NCBI GenBank assembly: GCA_902615325.1
Contig: CACMOJ010000001.1
Span: forward strand, 62,001 to 126,000
DNA: 64,000 nt
Reading direction: 5' to 3'
DNA from: an uncultured SAR116 cluster alpha proteobacterium
GTDB taxonomy: Bacteria > Pseudomonadota > Alphaproteobacteria > Puniceispirillales > Marisalimonadaceae
This document shows, in pieces, positions 1 to 7,992 of this stretch; the stretch's first letter is position 1; each line of letters begins with the position of its first letter. Made by a program: the position numbers and the translations under genes. Under the pieces are notes generated by a model. That model was given only the letters and a program-made list of their open reading frames with translations, was not told the origin of the DNA and did not search any database.

Positions 1-50
1 AATTAAATCAGATGATTAAAATGGAATAACGAGGAGGTTCTCTCCTTCAT
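1..50 (+). repeat. Dispersed intergenic repeat, copy 1
   Basis: First of three related direct copies in the first 1.5 kb (others at 551 and 1440). They share a core AAATCAGATRATTAA followed about 14 nt later by a purine-rich RAGRAGGTT and then a pyrimidine-rich TCC stretch. In this copy AGGAG can pair with CTCCT five bases later, so a short stem is possible. It lies upstream of the NTF2-like gene at 141 and may begin before the window. Function unknown. Confidence 0.6.
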
Positions 51-140
51 ATAATTAACATTTTTATAAAATTATATTAGTATGGAGTATGTCCTTTGTA
101 AGAACATCAATGACGTTTGTTTCAATGGAGTGTTTGTTGA

Positions 141-515
141 ATGAGTAAAAATAATGAAAAAGAAGTTTTGAAAGCGTATGAAAAATATTTAGTATATTTT
201 CTAAACAACGATATGGATGGCATCAATTCAATAGTTAAATTCCCTATTACATATATTGCTGATGGAGAATGTAAATCGTTAGATACATTCCCAGTCAAAC
301 CAAAAGAAATGATGGATAGCAAACAATGGGATACTACAATTGACATAAATACTTACACTCATGGTACGAATTCTACTAAAGGTCATGTTATCAGTAGTGG
401 CACCAGAATAAGAAAAGATAAATCTGTGATAGAAAAATATACAGTTTTTTATGCATTTACTAAAACTAATGATGGATGGAAAATGTATGCTATATCAGAT
501 ATAATTATAGACTAG
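141..515 (+). CDS. NTF2-like/SnoaL-like small protein
   Basis: A 124-residue protein with no signal peptide or membrane segment. The N-terminal helix-rich part (EKEVLKAYEKYLVYFLNND) followed by a beta-rich C-terminus ending in DGWKMYAISD matches the general pattern of the NTF2/SnoaL cone fold, in which a helical N-terminus precedes a curved sheet and a DGWKI-like strand ends the domain. No catalytic residues can be assigned. It stands alone between repeat copies 1 and 2 and is convergent with the DsbA-family gene. A second protein of the same general type sits at 31198-31638. Fold assignment is moderately safe; substrate is unknown. Confidence 0.6.
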   Translation: MSKNNEKEVLKAYEKYLVYFLNNDMDGINSIVKFPITYIADGECKSLDTFPVKPKEMMDSKQWDTTIDINTYTHGTNSTKGHVISSGTRIRKDKSVIEKYTVFYAFTKTNDGWKMYAISDIIID

Positions 516-550
516 TTTATAAAATGAATAGAAATAAATCTATAAAATAC

Positions 551-600
551 AAGTAAATCAGATAATTAAGATGAAATGACGAGGAGGTTGCATCCACCAA
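551..600 (+). repeat. Dispersed intergenic repeat, copy 2
   Basis: Second copy, lying between the convergent stop codons of the NTF2-like gene (515) and the DsbA-family gene (613). It keeps AAATCAGATAATTAA and GACGAGGAGGTT. GGAGG and CCACC could pair around TTGCAT with one mismatch, so the stem position is kept although the bases differ from copy 1. Confidence 0.6.
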
Positions 601-612
601 TAAGATAACTTC

Positions 613-1239
613 TTAGAGTTGACTTTCTATTAGAAGAATTCTGTCTTGACCAAAGTACATTTTGTTTTCATTTAGAAAGAAAGTTGGTGACCCAAACCCT
701 CCACGATCCACGAGTTCTTGAGTGTTATCTTTTAGTCTATCCTTAGTGTCTTGTTGCTGAAGAAAATTTAAAAACTTGTTGGGATTTATATCTAAATTTT
801 CAACAATCTTAATAAGATTTTCTTCTAAGGATATATCTATGCCATCAGTCCAATATGCATAGAATATTGAATTAACGTAATTTTCAATACCTCCCTCATC
901 TATAAACATAAAGGCGCCTCTCATCGCTTTAACACTGTTTACAGGAAAAACTTTTGGAGAAAAGCCTTCCCCAAAACCATCGTGGTTGATTCTAATATTT
1001 CTAAAGCAACACCAGTCTTTTAAATCTTCAAAATAGTATTTTAATTTTTCTTTGACAGGGTTTGGGTTATTTCTTGCCTCATAAACACTTGGATTAGTTG
1101 TATTAAAAATACCTCCAACTAAAATAGGCTTCCAAATAAGTTCAAAATCTTTTTTTTTTGATAAATCTGTTATCCCTTTAAAAGCCAGATAAGTCCAAGG
1201 GCTACTACAATCAAAAAAATATTCAACCTTATTTTTCAT
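613..1239 (-). CDS. DsbA-family 2-hydroxychromene-2-carboxylate isomerase-like protein
   Basis: A 208-residue protein with the thioredoxin-fold start VEYFFDCSSPWTYLA, typical of the kappa-class GST/HCCA isomerase group (NahD-like), which uses glutathione to isomerise hydroxychromene carboxylates in naphthalene-type catabolism. The cis-Pro region of the family is recognisable in GGFGSPTFFLNE near the C-terminus, and the length is normal (about 200). The Ser of SSPWTYL sits where this family has its catalytic Ser. No aromatic-ring pathway genes are adjacent, so the real substrate is uncertain; many such proteins are generic GSH-dependent isomerases. Downstream lies repeat copy 2. Confidence 0.75.
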   Translation of the reverse strand: MKNKVEYFFDCSSPWTYLAFKGITDLSKKKDFELIWKPILVGGIFNTTNPSVYEARNNPNPVKEKLKYYFEDLKDWCCFRNIRINHDGFGEGFSPKVFPVNSVKAMRGAFMFIDEGGIENYVNSIFYAYWTDGIDISLEENLIKIVENLDINPNKFLNFLQQQDTKDRLKDNTQELVDRGGFGSPTFFLNENKMYFGQDRILLIESQL

Positions 1240-1490
1240 CTCAATAATAATCTCACTTAGTCATGATTATGTAAAGTTGCAATTTATTTTAATAAGAAAG
1301 ATGCCCAATTAATTCACTTTTAAATTAAATTAAAATTAATAAAAATAAAATTTGGAAAAATATTTGTACACTAAATAGTTAAAGAATTTTTAGTTGTAGA
1401 CTAAATTGAAAACTGCAAAACTATTAGTCTATAAAATGTAATTAAATCAGATGATTAACATAAAATAATAAGAAGGTTTTGCTCCTAGTT
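1240..1490. other. AT-rich intergenic region with small inverted repeat
   Basis: This 250-bp gap holds no convincing ORF. It contains a 6-5-6 inverted repeat TTTAGT/ACTAAA at 1389-1405 and ends in repeat copy 3. It would carry the promoter of the minus-strand DsbA-family gene and the 3-prime end of the minus-strand AMP-binding gene. Confidence 0.4.
1440..1489 (+). repeat. Dispersed intergenic repeat, copy 3
   Basis: Third copy, ending one base from the stop codon of the short AMP-binding protein (minus strand). It keeps AAATCAGATGATTAA and AGAAGGTTTTGCTCCT but has lost the exact GAGGAGG core. On the minus strand, copies 2 and 3 both directly follow a gene end, so a 3-prime-end or terminator role on that strand is possible. 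Confidence 0.55.
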
Positions 1491-2216
1491 TCATTTTTTT
1501 CTAGAATGAAACCAAAACCTTTTATTCTCTAACTTTACAATATCTCCAGTAGCAAACCATTCTTCATAAACACAAATGTCACCTTTTACATGCAATTCAT
1601 CCTGAATAATCTTTGTTTCAGAAAAAACTTTATTTCCCATTAAAGTCAAAGTTTTTTTTCCTATTTTTAAATCTTCAACTTTAGCATCTGATGGTTTAAT
1701 TGTTTCGTTAATGGCAACAGGACCAATTTCAGTCATTCCCCAATTAACTATAAACGTACATCCTTTTTCTACAAATTTATTTATCAAAAATGCCGGAACA
1801 CCCTCACTACCACAAGTAATTATCTTTCCTTCTAAATTTAAATCTTTCCAACTCTTAGTCTTAATTATTGCTTTTGCCATTTTAGGTGTTAAATGACTGT
1901 GAGTGAAATTTTTAATATTTTTAATCCACACAAATGGATTAAATGACTCAATAAAAACAGTAGCCTTAACCTCTAAAGCTGGTAAGGTTTGTGCTAATAA
2001 TCCTGCTGCATGACCTAAATTACATACTGTGTAAACTTTACTATTTTGAGTAATCATTTGAACTTCTCTAGCTATTTTATTAGCGATTTTAATTTTTCCA
2101 TTTGGCTGAACAATGCTTTTTTTCTTTCCCGTAGTACCGCTTGTAGAAATAATTAATTCTTTATTACTATTTTTTAATAGATTTATATTAATTTTTTTTA
2201 AGTATTCATTAAACAT
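1491..2216 (-). CDS. Very short AMP-binding (ANL superfamily) protein
   Basis: A 241-residue adenylation-domain core. It shows the phosphate-binding A3 motif ISTSGTTGKKK near residue 25, the A5 motif NWGMTEIGP around 160 and the A7-type motif FATGDIVKL around 223. It ends just after the hinge (FWFHSRKK). Full ANL enzymes are about 500 residues, with roughly 150 residues before A3 and a C-terminal lid carrying the catalytic A10 lysine; both are absent. The frame is intact, motifs are conserved and an ATG start follows a short gap after the cyclase-family gene, so it looks like a maintained gene rather than debris. Acyl or aryl adenylation is inferred. Without the lid domain a full ligase reaction is doubtful unless a partner supplies it. 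Confidence 0.65.
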   Translation of the reverse strand: MFNEYLKKININLLKNSNKELIISTSGTTGKKKSIVQPNGKIKIANKIAREVQMITQNSKVYTVCNLGHAAGLLAQTLPALEVKATVFIESFNPFVWIKNIKNFTHSHLTPKMAKAIIKTKSWKDLNLEGKIITCGSEGVPAFLINKFVEKGCTFIVNWGMTEIGPVAINETIKPSDAKVEDLKIGKKTLTLMGNKVFSETKIIQDELHVKGDICVYEEWFATGDIVKLENKRFWFHSRKK

Positions 2217-2253
2217 AAGATTGTTGATCTACTTCTATTAACTAAAACATTAT

Positions 2254-2967
2254 TTAGTTATTATTAAAAACAGCAACTGCTCTAATTGGGCTTCCAGTCC
2301 CTCCTCTAATTCTTAAAGGTAGACCTATAAATTTAAACCTTCCTTTTCCTATTAATTTATCAAGGTTAGCTAAACCTTCTATATGTGTAAAACCCATATC
2401 TCTACAAACATTATGAACTTCAAAATTATTTTTTCCAGGAGTTCCAGGACTGACAGCCTCAACACCAAAACTTGTTATACCTTTTTTTCCAAGCCACTCT
2501 GCAGATTCTTTAGTTAAGCCTGGAAAATCAGTTAAAAATTTATTTGTTCCATAAGTTCTTTCATAATGAGCCATGTATAATAAAACAGTATCCTTAGGTC
2601 TTATTTCTAAATTATCTCGACTTAGGGCGTTTTCTAAATCTTCAATGGATATATTTGACTTTAAGGGCTTATGAGATAAATCAAGACAGATCCCATCTGT
2701 ATAAAAATTTTCAAGTGGCATTTGATCTATTGATTGAGCATTAGGGTCTGGATCAAAATGGTTAAATGCATCTACATGCGTTCCTGTATGTTCTCCCATA
2801 GACATATACATAGATGCACATGAAAACTTCACTCCTTCAGCTTCTCTGATTGTCTTATGAGTCTGATAATCTGATAAGACCATAGGTGGATGGTTAGGAA
2901 GAGTTGGACATTTTTGATAAATGTCTACAGATAAATCAATTAAAGTTTCATTCAATTTGTTCTCCAT
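2254..2967 (-). CDS. Cyclase-family (KynB-like) metal-dependent hydrolase
   Basis: A 237-residue protein of the cyclase/arylformamidase family. The metal-binding signature HTGTHVDAFNHF corresponds to the family HxGTHxDxPxHF, with Ala-Phe replacing the usual Pro region. N-terminal IDLSVDI and C-terminal PLRIRGGTGSPIRAVAVF also fit. Members hydrolyse formylkynurenine, cyclic amides or lactones, usually with a metal. It is followed at 38 bp by the short AMP-binding gene and is divergent from the DctP-like gene with a 39-bp gap, so the two promoters overlap. It is probably not kynurenine formamidase, because no tryptophan-degradation genes accompany it. Confidence 0.8.
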   Translation of the reverse strand: MENKLNETLIDLSVDIYQKCPTLPNHPPMVLSDYQTHKTIREAEGVKFSCASMYMSMGEHTGTHVDAFNHFDPDPNAQSIDQMPLENFYTDGICLDLSHKPLKSNISIEDLENALSRDNLEIRPKDTVLLYMAHYERTYGTNKFLTDFPGLTKESAEWLGKKGITSFGVEAVSPGTPGKNNFEVHNVCRDMGFTHIEGLANLDKLIGKGRFKFIGLPLRIRGGTGSPIRAVAVFNNN

Positions 2968-3006
2968 ATGAAATTGCTATAAAGTTATAATAGCAAAGGA
3001 ATAATT

Positions 3007-3894
3007 ATGAAAAAGCTAAAAATTGCTGGTTATCAAGGTGATGGATCTGTTCATACTAGATCAGTAAAATTTTTTATCAATAAAGTGGCTAATTATTTTA
3101 ATATCTCATTTGACCAAGACATAACTGAGAAAGGTAAAAAAGCAGCATCTTTGATTGAGATGACTATGAACAATGAAATTCAAATATCATATCTATGGTC
3201 AAGCTATTATGAAAAGTATATACCTGAAATTAAACTATTAGATTTACCTTTCTACTTTAAAAATAAAAATGAAGTTAAAAGTTTAATTAATAATAACTTA
3301 CAAGCATATGTTTCAATTGAATTAATTAAAAAAAATAATTTAAAACTTCTTGGCTTTTGGGATAATGGATCAAGGCATATTAGCACAAATAATAACATTA
3401 TTAAAAATCAAAAATCTTGTGAAAATTTAAAAATAAGAACCACCCCAAGTCCACTTCATATAGATGTCTTTAATAAATTAGGATTTATATCAACACCACT
3501 AGATGTTAGAGATTTTAAAATTGCCCTAAAAAATGATGATATTGATGCACAAGAAAATCCACTAACAAACTATTGGAATTTTGGTGTTCAACATAAACAA
3601 AAATATCTAACTCTTTCATCTCACTTGTTTGGATTTTGTTTGTTTGTCATGAATAATACTTTTTTCAATGGACTTTCCAATCACGAAAAAAAACTACTTA
3701 CCAAAGCATCAGAAGATACAACAGCATATCAATATGAATTAGCGGAAGAAGATGATAAAAAATTAATAGACTTGATTAAAAAGGAAAATGTTCAAATCTA
3801 TGAGTTAACCCAACATGAAAAAGAAGAACTTCTAGATAAAGTTAAACATTTTCATGATGAGTTTTTTGAAAAATATCCCAAAATGAAATTTTAG
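3007..3894 (+). CDS. DctP-type TRAP solute-binding protein without signal peptide
   Basis: A 295-residue DctP-like protein: the GDGSVHTRSVKFF start, the ELKLLDLPFYF region, the KIRTTPSPLH segment (binding-arginine region) and the C-terminal helix FFEKYPKMKF all follow family order. Unlike periplasmic DctP proteins (about 330 residues with a leader), it begins directly at the first mature strand. The ATG at 3007 has a good Shine-Dalgarno (AAGGA), so a missed leader is unlikely. No DctQ or DctM gene is nearby. It may be a cytoplasmic ligand-binding protein, or a former binding protein that has lost its export signal. It overlaps the stop of the convergent hydrolase gene by 4 bp. Confidence 0.7.
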   Translation: MKKLKIAGYQGDGSVHTRSVKFFINKVANYFNISFDQDITEKGKKAASLIEMTMNNEIQISYLWSSYYEKYIPEIKLLDLPFYFKNKNEVKSLINNNLQAYVSIELIKKNNLKLLGFWDNGSRHISTNNNIIKNQKSCENLKIRTTPSPLHIDVFNKLGFISTPLDVRDFKIALKNDDIDAQENPLTNYWNFGVQHKQKYLTLSSHLFGFCLFVMNNTFFNGLSNHEKKLLTKASEDTTAYQYELAEEDDKKLIDLIKKENVQIYELTQHEKEELLDKVKHFHDEFFEKYPKMKF

Positions 3895-5093
3895 AAATAT
3901 GCTTCACCCGGTTTGATTGTTGGCTTCCACTCACAATTGCCAAAAGGTCCATCACCTTTATTACTAACGTAAGCTATTCTCTTATCATTAGTTTTACCTT
4001 CTACAAGTGCACGTTGCAGCCAATCCATAATATAATGGTGACAATCTAACTTACCTAAGTTTGGAATTCCCCATAAAGGATGAAACTGATCTTCTATAAC
4101 CCATAATTCTTTTTTACAGGTTAAGTCCTCATAAACTTCAACAGCATCCTCTAATGGACAAAGTGGATCAAATTCACCGGTTGCTAACAAAGTTGGACAT
4201 TTTACTTTGTCAGCATATCCTTTCACAGTCATTTTCTCTGCCATTTCATCAAATTCATCTTCATTATCCATACCTGCCATATACATGAACATTTGTTTAA
4301 ATCTAGGCGAAGAAACAGAAAATATAGTATTATTTGGATTAAATGTTGCAACACCACTTGCAAGTGCAGCTGGTCTATTATCATAACTTGCAAGTCTAAG
4401 TGACCAATAACTTCCCATACTTACTCCATAGATACCAATTTTGTCAGAATCTACTTCTTCTCTTTTTTCTAAATAATCAATTACAGCAGCTCCTGCTCTC
4501 TCATAATTATCTGCAACAGCTCTGATTTTTTGAATATTGGAGTTTCCTTGTCCAGGACCATCCATAGAAATAACATGCATTCCCCTATTAACGCCTAAAC
4601 TATTCATAACTCTTGGAAAATATTCTTTAGTTTGATCCATCCCAGGAACATAAATAACACATGGTGCTTTTCTTCTATCTGGTAGAAGGTGTAATAAACA
4701 TGATATCGTTTTTCCATCATCAAATGGAACTTCAACTCTTTCTATTGGGTATGGAGCTAATGCACTTCTTCTATCTACCATTTCCTTAAGTTTATTAGTT
4801 AAATATAATTTAACTGGATTATCATCGAAGTAAATAGGATGTTGCGCCATTCTATAAGATTCAACAGCATGATCATAGTGCTCTAATGCAGTCATTTTAA
4901 AACCATTTTTTTCAGCTGTTTTTGCTAATGCCTCATCATGTTCAGCTTTTTTTCGCCACATCTTAGGAAGCATTCTATAATTGTGTGCTCTTGTAGGCGT
5001 TTCAGGATCATCTCTTTCAAAGTTCTGTACTCTTCCTCTCATATTGAGAGCTAGATCTAACATCCATTGTTGATTATCTCTTTTTGTTCTCAT
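3891..5093 (-). CDS. Alpha/beta hydrolase (FrsA/DHPON-hydrolase-like)
   Basis: A 400-residue alpha/beta hydrolase with an N-terminal helical cap (residues 1-120) and a C-terminal core. The nucleophile elbow is GVSMGS near residue 224, the acid is likely in GEFDPLCP and the histidine in EDQFHPLWG, giving a complete triad. The layout resembles the 2,6-dihydroxypseudooxynicotine hydrolase/FrsA-type group, which cleaves C-C or ester bonds. It is the last gene of the minus-strand operon starting at 9631, 11 bp after the OsmC-type gene. Substrate cannot be assigned. The operon context suggests a carbonyl or lactone intermediate in sugar-acid or aromatic-acid breakdown. Confidence 0.75.
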   Translation of the reverse strand: MRTKRDNQQWMLDLALNMRGRVQNFERDDPETPTRAHNYRMLPKMWRKKAEHDEALAKTAEKNGFKMTALEHYDHAVESYRMAQHPIYFDDNPVKLYLTNKLKEMVDRRSALAPYPIERVEVPFDDGKTISCLLHLLPDRRKAPCVIYVPGMDQTKEYFPRVMNSLGVNRGMHVISMDGPGQGNSNIQKIRAVADNYERAGAAVIDYLEKREEVDSDKIGIYGVSMGSYWSLRLASYDNRPAALASGVATFNPNNTIFSVSSPRFKQMFMYMAGMDNEDEFDEMAEKMTVKGYADKVKCPTLLATGEFDPLCPLEDAVEVYEDLTCKKELWVIEDQFHPLWGIPNLGKLDCHHYIMDWLQRALVEGKTNDKRIAYVSNKGDGPFGNCEWKPTIKPGEAYF

Positions 5094-5104
5094 TAAATGA
5101 TCTC

Positions 5105-6289
5105 CTATTTGAAATTAATATTAATTTTTGGTTCTAAAGCTTCGCATAACGTAGCGTGCAAATAACAAGTTCTTTCTGACATATCGATTAACTTTTCATT
5201 ATGTTCATCACTTGCTGTTCCGTTCATATAGAGATGCGTGTCTAATGGTAACATCTCAACTGTACCATCAGAATTTTCTTTAAATGATGCATATTGAGAC
5301 ATTCTCAATCCTTCAATTGAAAATTTTTGATGGTGGATATATCTATGTGTTTGAGTTAGAAAACAAAATGAAATAGCTGCACCCATTACGTTTACTGGAG
5401 ATGGCGCTATAATGCCGTCTATATCACTACTTATCACAAAATGTGTCATACCAGGTAGTCCGAGAACTGTATCAACTTCGATTATCTTACTATCAGCATT
5501 AGTTGAACTTTTACCTACAATTGTTCTAATTATTTTATTAAATGTTGGATTCTCTACATTACCACTATCACCTTTTGGTACGTTATATCCATCAACAGGT
5601 TGAACAGTACCAGCTGAAACCTCACCCGTTTTAACAATCATTCTATCTGAAAACTCATCACTTTTAGATGGTGAAGGCTCTACTTTATATTGTTGATACG
5701 GATCTTCAGCATCTGTTTTTGAACTCTCATTTAAATTTGATAAATCTTTCCTTCTACCATTTGCATATAATGCAAATGTATTTTTTAATGGAGTTCTTAA
5801 TCCAGCAAGAACAGGTGACATTTTTGATGCTTTTAGAATTAAGCTTTTAATGTCCTCATGATTTTCAGACGTGCTTACATCTAAATTTATAGTTGTTGGT
5901 TCTGCATGACCTTTACCATCACCTTTTACAAAGGATCCTGTCAAATAATATGAATTCAAAACTTCACAATCAATATTGTCAATCTTCAATCCGTTTAATC
6001 TGGCTTGTTTCATCACAGTACCAACAATGTCTCCATGAATGGATGCATTAAAAAAGCCTAAAGGGAATGGTGCTAAGTCAGTACCATTTAAATGTTTACC
6101 TTCGTCAGAAGTTAGTCTAAATGATGAAGAGTTCAAATCTCCTTCGTAACCAATTGTTTCTTTTTGGAGTATATCCATCTGCCTTGTATGTGATGTAAAT
6201 GTTCTATTAAAATTTTTTGAACTATCTTGCACTTTTTTAATTAAAAAACCTAAAGGGTATCCATTTTTACTTATATCTTCGTATTTCAT
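5105..6289 (-). CDS. Tandem OsmC-like domain protein
   Basis: A 394-residue protein with two OsmC-like halves. The first contains DLAPFPLGFFNASIHGDIVG (residues about 71-90), matching the OsmC LxPxxLLLxALxxC region but without the Cys. The second carries GAAISFCFLTQTHRYIH and a later CYLHATLCEAL, matching the two redox cysteines of OsmC/Ohr. OsmC proteins reduce organic peroxides or act as thiol-dependent hydrolases; single-domain members are about 140-190 residues. Only the second half seems to have both cysteines, so the first may be structural. It lies between the frameshifted dehydratase and the alpha/beta hydrolase in a catabolic operon, which suggests a substrate-specific hydrolytic role rather than general peroxide defence. 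Confidence 0.65.
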   Translation of the reverse strand: MKYEDISKNGYPLGFLIKKVQDSSKNFNRTFTSHTRQMDILQKETIGYEGDLNSSSFRLTSDEGKHLNGTDLAPFPLGFFNASIHGDIVGTVMKQARLNGLKIDNIDCEVLNSYYLTGSFVKGDGKGHAEPTTINLDVSTSENHEDIKSLILKASKMSPVLAGLRTPLKNTFALYANGRRKDLSNLNESSKTDAEDPYQQYKVEPSPSKSDEFSDRMIVKTGEVSAGTVQPVDGYNVPKGDSGNVENPTFNKIIRTIVGKSSTNADSKIIEVDTVLGLPGMTHFVISSDIDGIIAPSPVNVMGAAISFCFLTQTHRYIHHQKFSIEGLRMSQYASFKENSDGTVEMLPLDTHLYMNGTASDEHNEKLIDMSERTCYLHATLCEALEPKININFK

Positions 6290-6304
6290 TATAACTCCTT
6301 GTTT

Positions 6305-7393
6305 TTATTTTAAAAATTGAAAGTCTACACCTTCGTCAGCTTGAGTGACTTCATCCATATAAAGTTTATTATACCCTCTTCTTTTAATCTTATCATCTGA
6401 TAATGATGATATTCTTTTATTTATTTCCTCTTCCGATATAAGAAGGTCTATCTTTCTATTAGGAACATCTAATTTTATTTGATCACCATTTTGAACGACA
6501 GCAAGTGGTCCTTTTTCGTAAGATTCAGGCGTAACATGGAGAACAATAGTGCCTGAAGCTGTGCCACTCATTCTTCCATCTGATATCCTTACCATGTCTT
6601 TAACACCTTGCCTTGCTAACTTTTTAGGAATTGGTATTAGTCCTGCTTCTGGCATGCCAGGCCCACCCTTTGGACCAATACTTTTTAATACAAGAATGTC
6701 ATCTTTTGATACGTCTAATTCTTCAGTATCAACTCTATTTGCTAAATCTTCTAAATTTTCAAAAACTACTGCCTTACCTTCATGAACAAGTAGATGAGGC
6801 GATGCTGCAGACTGTTTAATAATGGCGCAACCAGGAGCTAATGTTCCATTAAGCACAGCTATGCTACCACCTTTAAAAACTGGATTATCTTTTGAAGTGA
6901 TTATATTTTGTTTCCAGTTAGAAGCTTTTTGAATTTCTTTACCGATGGAATTCCCATTAACTAATTTAGCATCTAAATGAAGAAAATCTTTTAATTCATT
7001 AAATATTCTAATCGAGCCGCCTGCTTTATATAAATCCTCCATATATCCTATTCCAGAAGGTTTCAAATCAACAATCATTGGGAGATTTTGAGTAAGCTTA
7101 TCAAAATTCTTCAAGTCAATATTCACCCCAAGACGACCAGCCATAGCTGTAAGATGAACAACGCCATTTGTTGATCCACCGATTGCAGACAAAACCGTCA
7201 GTGCATTCATAAAACTTTTTTCATTTAAGAATTTAGAAGGATTTAGATTTTCATTAGCAATTTTAACAGATATCTCTCCAGTTTTCTCCGCAATACGTTT
7301 TCTATCTGCAGATACAGCTGGAGCACATGCGCTATTCGGTACCATCAACCCTAGGGCTTCAGTTGTAATTGCCATAGTGCTTGCGGTACCCAT
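6305..7393 (-). CDS. IlvD/Edd-family dehydratase, C-terminal part (frameshifted gene)
   Basis: This 362-residue ORF is the C-terminal two thirds of an IlvD/Edd dehydratase of the sugar-acid (arabonate/xylonate-type) group. It opens in the third cluster-ligand region (TCGVMGTAS, the Cys being just before the annotated Met) and continues with the typical GGSTNGVVHLTAMAGR, GPKGGPGMPE and ISDGRMSGTASG motifs. These enzymes dehydrate 2,3-dihydroxy acids to 2-keto acids using an Fe-S cluster. In its own frame, coding similarity continues upstream to about 7506 (ACTDCRRFWASYRAEDL), where it meets the N-terminal ORF in another frame. The two were one gene of about 565 codons. Confidence 0.85.
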   Translation of the reverse strand: MGTASTMAITTEALGLMVPNSACAPAVSADRKRIAEKTGEISVKIANENLNPSKFLNEKSFMNALTVLSAIGGSTNGVVHLTAMAGRLGVNIDLKNFDKLTQNLPMIVDLKPSGIGYMEDLYKAGGSIRIFNELKDFLHLDAKLVNGNSIGKEIQKASNWKQNIITSKDNPVFKGGSIAVLNGTLAPGCAIIKQSAASPHLLVHEGKAVVFENLEDLANRVDTEELDVSKDDILVLKSIGPKGGPGMPEAGLIPIPKKLARQGVKDMVRISDGRMSGTASGTIVLHVTPESYEKGPLAVVQNGDQIKLDVPNRKIDLLISEEEINKRISSLSDDKIKRRGYNKLYMDEVTQADEGVDFQFLK

Positions 7394-7496
7394 GACACCG
7401 CATGTGCCTACTGTAGGTACAAGCTGATTATTTACTTCTTCAATATCATCATCGTTAAGATCTTCCGCTCTATAACTTGCCCAAAATCTTCTACAA

Positions 7497-7991
7497 TCAG
7501 TACATGCCCCCTACTCTTTCGCCTCTGAATGATCCTGTAAGCATTGGCCCTGTAACAAGCTGGATTATGGGTATATCTGCACTAATGCCACCCATTACTT
7601 GCGCAGGTACAGTTTTATCACATCCTCCTATAAGTATGCATGCATCCATAGGTTGAGATCTTAACATTTCTTCAGTATCCATAGACATAAGGTTTCTTAA
7701 ATACATTGATGTTGGGTTGGCAAATGATTCATGAATTGTAATTGTTGGAAATTCCAATGGTATTCCACCATTAGCAAGGATACCTGCTTTAGCACTTTTA
7801 ATTAAATCTGGAACATTACCATGGCATGGATTGTAATCACTAAATGTATTTGTAATACCAATAATTTTTTTATCCAGCATATCATCCGAGTACCCTAGCC
7901 CTTTTATGAACGCTTTTCTTAAGAAAATGGAAAATCCTGTATCACCATAATTGGTAAGGTTTTTTTTCATGCCAGTTTTATTTTTTGACAC
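7497..7991 (-). CDS. IlvD/Edd-family dehydratase, N-terminal part (frameshifted gene)
   Basis: The N-terminal part of the same dehydratase, ending prematurely at GERVGGMY. It has the first two cluster-ligand motifs, YNPCHGN and GGCDKTVPA. I place the start at GTG 7991, which has a purine-rich AGAGG site 5 nt upstream and follows the SDR stop (7993); the ORF track uses an earlier TTG at 8009. With one base removed at the C tract 7507-7511, the frame continues as RVGACTDCRRFWASYRAEDL and joins the downstream ORF perfectly. It may be a pseudogene, a sequencing or assembly indel, or (least likely) a recoded gene. Confidence 0.8.
   Translation of the reverse strand: MSKNKTGMKKNLTNYGDTGFSIFLRKAFIKGLGYSDDMLDKKIIGITNTFSDYNPCHGNVPDLIKSAKAGILANGGIPLEFPTITIHESFANPTSMYLRNLMSMDTEEMLRSQPMDACILIGGCDKTVPAQVMGGISADIPIIQLVTGPMLTGSFRGERVGGMY
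7507..7511 (-). other. Frameshift site in the dehydratase gene
   Basis: Five consecutive C on the plus strand (G5 on the coding strand) in GTAGGGGGCATG. Deleting one G restores the reading through the conserved Cys region between the two dehydratase ORFs. All residues expected on both sides are intact, so the change is recent or artefactual. Confidence 0.8.
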
Positions 7992-7992
7992 T

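Noticed and set aside
1389-1405. TTTAGT/ACTAAA inverted repeat as a terminator or operator
   Set aside because: Short, AT-rich and likely by chance in this base composition; mentioned only within the intergenic entry.
2254-2967. Kynurenine formamidase (kynB) symbol
   Set aside because: Only the family-level metal motif is visible and no tryptophan-degradation genes accompany it.
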